64,000 nucleotides of DNA from Carnegiea gigantea. Its lineage: Eukaryota > Streptophyta > Magnoliopsida > Caryophyllales > Cactaceae. A program made the position numbers and the translations under genes. Of the stretch, positions 57,701 through 64,000 are shown piece by piece. How positions within the stretch are numbered: position 1 is the first letter of the stretch; each line of letters opens with the position of its first letter. The notes under the pieces were generated by a model that ran no database searches, was not told where the DNA came from, and saw nothing but the letters and a program-made list of their open reading frames with translations. The stretch lies in assembly GCA_029747015.1 (NCBI GenBank), contig JAKOGI010001190.1:62001-126000 (forward strand), given 5' to 3'.

Positions 57701-58938
57701 CTGTAGATTACATCACAGATACCATGGTTGGTACAATTTCTCAAAATCTCACATCCTTGACTTATTTGGATCTTCGAGATGCACCTATCATTGAACCAAG
57801 AGTGACGTTTGACCTCACCAACAACGGCCTGCAGCAGATTAACCAGAATGGAAAGCTGAAACATCTTTCCTTGGTCCGTAGCCAAGAGTTCCTCATCACT
57901 TACTTTCGTCGAGTCAATGATCTGGGGATTCTCCTAATGGCTGATAAATGCACTGGTGTGGAAAGCATATGTCTTGGTGGCTTTTGCCGTGTTACTGATA
58001 CTGGCTTCAGGGCCATTTTGCACTCCTGTTCCAGCTTGTACAAGGTTAAAATATCACATGGGACCCAACTCACTGATCTGGTTTTTCTTGACATCTCTGC
58101 AACACCCCTTTCTTTAACGCATGTTGGCTTGAGATGGTGTAATCTGTTGACCAATCTTGCAATTGCTCATTTGGCGTCGAATCTGGATCTAACTGTGCTT
58201 GACCTCAGAGATTGCAGAAGCCTTGGTGATGAAGCCCTGCTAGCTCTCGGCAGTCTTCCTAAATTGAAGTCATTATTTATTGATGGGTCTGATGTGAGTG
58301 ACATTGGAATCTCATACTTGAGGGATAGAGTAACCAGCTCACTAGTTTCTATGTCCGTTAGAGGCTGCAAGAGACTGACGGATAAATGCATCACAGCCTT
58401 AGTCGGTGGCTCGTCGAAACTGGTGTTGCAAGAATTGGACCTTTCAAATCTCCCTTATCTCAGTGACAATGGAGTCCTAGCCCTGGCTAAAAGTCGAGTT
58501 CCAATTTGCGAACTCCGAATGAGACAATGTCCGCTGATAGGTGATACTTCTGTGATGGCTTTGGCCTCGATGCAGGTTGACGATGAAAGATGGCATGGTA
58601 ACAGCTTGCGCTTACTTGATCTCTACAATTGCGGGCGTATCACCTCACTGTCTTTTCGTTGGCTGAAGAAGCCTTACTTTCCAAGGTTGAAATGGCTGGG
58701 AGTGACCGGAAGTGTGAACAGAGATATGGTAGATGCATTAGCTAGGAGTAGACCTTATTTGCACGTTGCATGCCGTGGAGAGGAACTGGGAACCGGTCAG
58801 TGGGATCACTCTGATGGCTTTTACATTCATGATTATGAAGAAATGGACGAGCTTGAAAGATTTATTTTGGAAGGTAATGATGAAATTAGCGATGACGAGA
58901 TGGCAGATGCTGAGAATAATGAAGAACTTGTGGAATAA
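48789..58938 (+). CDS. FBL10: F-box/LRR-repeat protein 10
   Basis: Four exons, 48789-48941, 49726-49931, 50194-50287 and 57499-58938, join without a phase break and give 630 residues. The F-box is residues 3-45 (LEQLPLALLGTIMAKLD, then SICSIASTCRTF) and recruits SKP1 for an SCF ubiquitin ligase. Leucine-rich repeats of the cysteine-containing, FBL type follow to about 580, for instance LTHVGLRWCNLLTNLAI and LDLRDCRSLGDEAL; they select the substrate, which is unknown. A highly acidic tail ends the protein. The residue order matches Arabidopsis FBL10 as I remember it throughout. The ATG at 48789 is the first in frame. Intron 3 is 7.2 kb and holds LINE fragments. A likely 3' UTR intron (58947-59163) follows the stop. 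Confidence 0.95.
51808..52560 (+). mobile_element. 5'-truncated LINE, 3' end with poly-A
   Basis: The end of a LINE ORF2: IPTNDMLKRRNYNLASGCAI with CLEEEESVGHLLM (zf-RVT), then LYFLRMVYSWTKC and LDFADKIMHES, a 3' UTR, and an A17 tail (52544-52560). The 14 bp ACAATTTAAGGGGT at 51794-51807 recurs with one change as ACAACTTAAGGGGT at 52561-52574, a typical LINE target duplication. The frame has several stops. Confidence 0.85.
53932..54560 (-). mobile_element. LINE endonuclease fragment
   Basis: The minus strand encodes SWNVRGINDSNKRVLLKNFL, DWNCDLVCIQEMKLENV and ALKATGSAGGI, then TGVYG and GDFSEILDHQEKSTGACPSV with EEFRDFINYFASMDL. This is the N-terminal apurinic-type endonuclease domain of a plant L1, with the DFSEI Asp retained. 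Stops and shifts disrupt it. RT is absent. It is a separate insertion from the + strand LINE nearby. Confidence 0.8.
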
Positions 58939-59700
58939 ACTGCCAGGTGAGTTCCTTACTTCCCTGCTCCGAAAACATATGAGGTTCCTACGGTTGTAGT
59001 ATAACCCCAGATCTTAGCTGTCAGCTTTGTATCTTACGACGGTTTGATCTATTCTGTGTTAAATGTTCATTCGAAAGGTTATTGTGCTTGTTTGGGTTTA
59101 TTGCGCGAGCAAATCATCAGATGAATATGGCTGAAACCTGCACTAGTTGCTATTATATTTCAGGGCCTTCTGTGTACGAGCTCTCCCTTGTGTGAAATTG
59201 GGAATTTGCATAGCTCTTGCTATGAATTTGTTTGGTGGAAAAAGTGACCTGGCTGAAGACTTTTTTTTGGGGGGGGGGGGAGCAGAGGCATGATGAGGAA
59301 GATAACACTGGTGAGTGGAACGCTGGAGTGGGTTGCATCCCCTCTTTTCTCCCACAAAGGAGCAAAATGTGTCGAGCAGGGATGAGAACTAATGGGGTGA
59401 TTTCTGGTCAAAATGTGATCGACGACTTGTATATTGAGCTGTACTTTAGCCTACACGCTGCTTGGCGACGAATCTTCCTATCAGTTGGAAGGTGCCTTGA
59501 GTGGCAGTGTGGCACAGATGGTTGATTTAGTTAATCTTTGAATGAGCACTTTCATTCTCAGATCAGTTCGAGTTAAAAAGCACCTGTATAAGGACCATCT
59601 TCACCTTGTCAAATCTGCTGTTTGAAATATTCGTGTAAACTTGACCTTTAGAATGTCATCTTAAATTTGTAAGATAGCTCTCAAGTTTGTATTCTTCTCT
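58939..59700 (+). other. FBL10 3' UTR with likely intron
   Basis: The donor TGCCAG|GTGAGTT at 58947 and the acceptor TATTATATTTCAG at 59162-59163 suggest a 217 bp 3' UTR intron. T8-G12 junction at 59261-59280. A polyadenylation position cannot be fixed. Confidence 0.5.
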
Positions 59701-62028
59701 TGTTGTTGTAGATGTATCAAGAACACTGATATCATAGATTAATCGGTTGGAGTACTGATGGGACCATAGAGGATCGGTATCCTGCGTAATTACTTATTTG
59801 TGTTATTTTGTAACTGAATTTACTGTAGTATCAGCATGAACTTTTCTTAAAGCATTTTGCATTGATGGCCTGGAAATTATCATCATCGTTCTTTTGAATG
59901 GTATCAATTATGTTAATTAATTATATATATATTGTATTATGCCCGATTTCAAGTGCAAACTAGGTTTCGCTAACTAATAATTAAGAAAAGACAGATAAGA
60001 AGGGCTATAAATGTGAATTATTATCATGGTTCTTTTAAACGTGAACAAGATTTATGAAGGATGAGGAGGGTTTTCACAGAAATTCTTGGATTGCTGATGC
60101 CTTAGCTCTAGCTCATTGGCCCCTATTTTCTTCAATTATAGGGTGTGTGATGCACTGATGCCTGAGAGGATGTTTCACGAGAGTCATGCGATATGTTCAA
60201 GTTTGAAGCTCCAATATAATATAACCCCCCCCCCCCCCTTTTCTCCCTCCTTTTTTATTACCAAAAACGCATTCTCCAGAAAACTAAACAAAAGCAAATA
60301 TTAAACTCAAAAAACATTGTGAATTGGGGGGGGGGGGGGGGGGGGGACAGAAGAAGAAGAAAAAGAAAAGTAAACAAGAGACTGAGAAAAAGGGTGAGGT
60401 AATACGGCAGCGGGTGTATCATTGGGAGCCAATGGGTCCGTGGGAAGTCCACGGTTCTAGCATTCCAATTTCCAACTCTTAAGGACGAATGGCCCATCTC
60501 ACATCTCCAAAAGTTCTGCATTTGGTTTTATGGCCAACTCCAAGTCAGTGATAGCAAATTTTATTAAAAATCTCTTCATTTTTTCATGATTGGATACCCA
60601 AAAAAAAAGGAGGTAATCCATCAAAACTTTGGTTTAATTTAGATTTATTTGTTCCTTTCTTAGTCTTATATTGAGATCTTTTATGTTTTCTCATTAATTT
60701 ACATGGGGGATATTGGTTTTAAAAAAATGTGCATTATTAGGTGAAATTGTCACCTATGAAGAATACAGTAAGATAAATATCTTATGGATAACTTTTATGT
60801 AATATTTTGTTAGATATAATCAACATTGTAATGCAATCAAGTTTGAAATTGTATTTTTATTACTTTGTTTGATTGTATGAAAGTTTTATAATACACGAAC
60901 TATCTTGTAATTATGATTAATACAAACTAAGTAACTATGATTGCATTGCAAAGCTGATTGTATTACATTGCTATTACATTATATGCAACCAAATATTACA
61001 TTAAGGTTTTTCAAAAATGACCAATTTTTTTAATTTTATGGTAAGTTATTAAAGATTTGTTAATAAATTATTTAGGATAACGGTCAACTTTTTAATAAAA
61101 GTCATTCTGATTACCTTCCTCCATTAGAACATCCCCTATAAAAGATGAAGTCCTTTTTTTTAAATTAAAGATGAAGTCCTTAATAGATAAGTTTACCAAT
61201 GTTCTAATAATAATAAAAAAAAAAATTATCCCAAATAAATTATTAATCACTATAAAATAAATAAAGTTTATCACTAAAATATATACTATCTCTCAAGAGA
61301 AACTTTTTAAACATTTTTCCTACAGTATTATATGACCATATCAACCTAATATTGTAAAAATAATATTTTTTTTGGTCCGTATGATTCAAAAAAGATAGTA
61401 TAATATTATTGCAATATAATAAAGAAATAAAAAATTAAACATACAATCTAATATATTTATAACCTCAGTTTTAATCACTAAATTAAAGCCCCGTTAAAAA
61501 TAATATTTTATTCTACATGGGGATCTCAAAATTAGGAAATCCTTGCTCAATTTCGACGGCGACAGGTCGCCACTTCACTTTTGGTGGCATGGCTTGATTT
61601 ACGTGTCGGGGTCAACGTTCTTGCTTGCCTTTTCCTGAGTTGAGGGGTCACCTACCCACATGAAATGATATACCACAACTTATGGGCTTCATGTGCACTC
61701 CAAAATCCAAATTCCTTGCAATTTTCACTATCACCTTTGGATGTGTATTAATACGAGGAATTGTACAGTACAGATTATACCAGTAAAAAAATTAATACGA
61801 GGAACGCAGAAGGAATGGGTCAGGGTCATGTGGAACGAGCGATTCTACAAGGAGGGATAAGATTTGTTGATTTTGCCCAACTTGCCATGCTCTTGTTGAT
61901 CAAAAATTAGGTATACTTAATGTTATTTTGCTCTGCAGTTAGGTGTAATTAAAGTTATTTTGATTTGTATATTACTAATTATGATATAACTAATGTAGAC
62001 TGACTTGCTATTTGCGATATTATTATTT
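59701..62028. other. Intergenic spacer
   Basis: No gene. Contains C14 (60225-60238) and G21 (60326-60346) homopolymers about 90 bp apart and a long AT-rich tract to 61560. Confidence 0.45.
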
Positions 62029-62583
62029 GGAGTTAGGTAAAGTTGACCCGATCCTAACCCGCCATGAAGTTAAGTGGGTTTAGATACAAATTTTCAACCC
62101 GTTTAATTAAAAAAGTTGACACATTCAACCCGTTTAATTAAATGGGTTAGATTCCGATCGAGATTCTTGACACGGAAAAGTACATATTTAACCTGTTTAA
62201 TTAAACAAGTCAACTCATTTTTTCATTTGTCATTTATCGGTTTTATCTTTTATAAGATTAAGAATACAATAATTTAAAAAAAAATGTGAATTATGGTGAA
62301 TCGGGGGAGTTCAAGAGACCAATTGTTTAATGTAATATGTAGACTATGCAATTACGTATTAATTGAAAATGTTAAACGCGTAAATGAGTAATTAAGCGAC
62401 TGAACTCGACCTGTTTATCTTAAAAAGGTTCAGCGGGTCAACCTATTTAAAAATTAATTGGGTACAGGTCAAGATTATTCAACTCGTTTAATAAACGGGT
62501 TAGGTTCAAGTTGAGGAATTATCAACCCGTTTAAATTCGACATGAACACGAACTCTACCCGATCTGACCTATTACCCAGCTCC
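62029..62583. mobile_element. Inverted-repeat element with AACCCGTTTAATTAAA-type palindromes
   Basis: The ends GGAGTTAGGTAAAGTTGACC and, reversed, GGAGCTGGGTAATAGGTCAG form an imperfect terminal inverted repeat of about 25 bp. At least six related palindromic words of the form AACCCGTTTAATTAAA lie inside in both orientations. No coding capacity. Flanks share TATTATT, which may be part of a target duplication. Confidence 0.6.
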
Positions 62584-64000
62584 ATAGTATTATTGCTTTC
62601 TTTCTACACTCCCAAAAAAAAAAATTATTATCTAGTGTATAATACTTTTAGAGGATCAATTTAATTGCAACAAATCAAAACTTCGTTTAAAATTATTTTT
62701 CCTATATATAAGACGCAAGAAAAAAAATTTATGTACGTAAGATGTAAACCTAGATTCTTAACTAGCAACAACTTCGACATATCTTACTAGCTGTACTAGT
62801 TGGCAGCCCAAGTATTTGCTTAAGAACTCTCCCTATAAAACATTGAAGATGGTTGTTACTAAGTGTTTTTGTATATGATAATTGATAAGCATTACAGAAT
62901 AATGCCATAACATAATTATGATAATTAAGTTGTCACATGCGCAAAGTAGCCAAAGAAATTTGATGGCTCTGTGATAGATCTCAGCTCCTATGCTAGAATT
63001 TCGAGAGCTAACTTCACTCAAAAGCATGTGGTTAATAACTCCCATACATCAAATAAAGATGTTAGGTGGACAGTGGGTCCTTGTGAGAATCCTATACTCG
63101 CGGCAACCAAATCATTTAGGCTCATTGCTAACAATTATTGAATAGGACACTAATGATATGAAAACTAAGTGAAAGCCTGTCTTTTGACGGCATTTTAATA
63201 TAAAATCTCATGTAATTTTATCATATGCTTGTTCACATCCAATTTGATAGCTAACCAAGCGAATTGGGTTTTAATATTCTTAAATCAGTGCATAATTCAC
63301 TTTGAAAGGGGGAAAAACTAATCGATCAAGAAGTTGTCTTAACTTGTTGACCATGATTTTAGGAACGTAGACTAATACGCATGTAATGATTGACCTGTAA
63401 GCAATTAGATGTTCTGGGCATAAGGGTAATGAATGCATGGTTTAATTTCTTTTGGGGAGGGATACAATTAAACAACTTTTTTTCAATGAGATGCTAATAA
63501 TTTTCTAAAAATCATGCTCCAAAACCATCTGGTCTCAAAGTTTGTTAGAATTTATGCTAAATATAATAATTTTAACCTCTTTCAAGACGCTAGAAGTGTA
63601 ATGAGTTTGCTATTATCAAAACTTTCGTTACTCCCTTAAACCCTAATTAAGAATGGTTAAAATAATCTTTTTCGAGACTTCCAACGAACAATTGCTGGTT
63701 AAGCAAAAATCCAAAGCACAAACTTGAGCAAGTTCCACAAAAACGTACATCATGATTAAATAAAGCATGACAGGGGCTGCATCCAACTTGAGATGGGAAT
63801 TTAGCCTTTAGTCATGTCGAGAATAACAAATTCAAAACCTAATTTGATAGACATCAATGAACACAAAAACTCAGAAGACAATAACGTAGTGAGAGAAATT
63901 TGAGAAACAAACTTGAATTAAGTGTAATAAAAATAGTAAAACAATCTTCAAAGTCATTAATTTTGATGCATAAGAATACTTAAAACTCTCCCTAATAAAT
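62584..64000. other. Intergenic spacer to window end
   Basis: AT-rich, no gene or recognised element. The minus-strand frame at 62833-63045 has no domain features and is probably chance. Confidence 0.4.

Overview
This is plant nuclear DNA, almost certainly from a core eudicot. It has large introns with GT..AG borders, AT-rich spacers, nested LTR retrotransposons, LINE remnants, MITE-like repeats and a Helitron. Four host genes can be reconstructed with in-frame exons: a ROPGEF1-like PRONE-domain exchange factor (+, 14525-17588), a SKIP23/KIB-type F-box gene (-, 18484-19779), the plastid GGPP synthase small subunit GGR (+, 33113-36073) and the F-box/LRR protein FBL10 (+, 48789-58938). From memory, the Arabidopsis counterparts of the first and third lie close together on chromosome 4, and those of the second and fourth lie close together on chromosome 2. 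The window therefore looks like an unfractionated ancestral block. No tRNA, rRNA, CRISPR or bacterial feature was seen.

Region 1 (1 to about 13.3 kb) is an old autonomous Helitron on the + strand. It holds the 3' exons of an RPA-like OB-fold protein (113-487), an unrecognised 260-residue protein with two internal repeats that resemble dsRNA-binding modules (3123-3905), and a Rep/PIF1-helicase gene (4868-13225). The Rep/helicase gene has all its motifs but is broken by at least six in-frame stops, frameshifts and a 2.8 kb solo LTR with a TCATC target duplication. Three tandem 0.45 kb repeats, each with a potential non-coding exon, precede the 260-residue gene, and the first Rep exon is duplicated.

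Region 2 (14.3-20 kb) holds ROPGEF1 and the F-box gene tail to tail. Region 3 (20-32 kb) is repeat-rich: an (AT)36 tract, a MITE-like element with a second copy at 36.2 kb, a minus-strand LINE remnant (22.8-25.1 kb) and a decayed Ty1/copia element (25322-31775, minus strand). The copia element has a 1,358 bp solo LTR inserted in its reverse-transcriptase motif and an exact 354 bp tandem duplication in its integrase.

Region 4 (33-36 kb) is GGR, with one 1.9 kb intron. Region 5 (36-48.6 kb) is intergenic. It contains a LINE fragment and a young Ty3/gypsy element (41269-47840) whose polyprotein frame is open for 1,457 codons apart from one stop at codon 9 of gag. Degenerate CTTACATCT arrays lie on both sides of it.

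Region 6 (48.7-59.6 kb) is FBL10. Its third intron is 7.2 kb and contains two LINE fragments in opposite orientations. Region 7 (59.6-64 kb) is intergenic, with a 555 bp inverted-repeat element rich in AACCCGTTTAATTAAA-type palindromes.

The transposon layers give a relative history: Helitron and copia inserted first, then decayed and received solo LTRs; the gypsy copy is the most recent large insertion. The best candidate for something undescribed is the two-repeat protein inside the Helitron.
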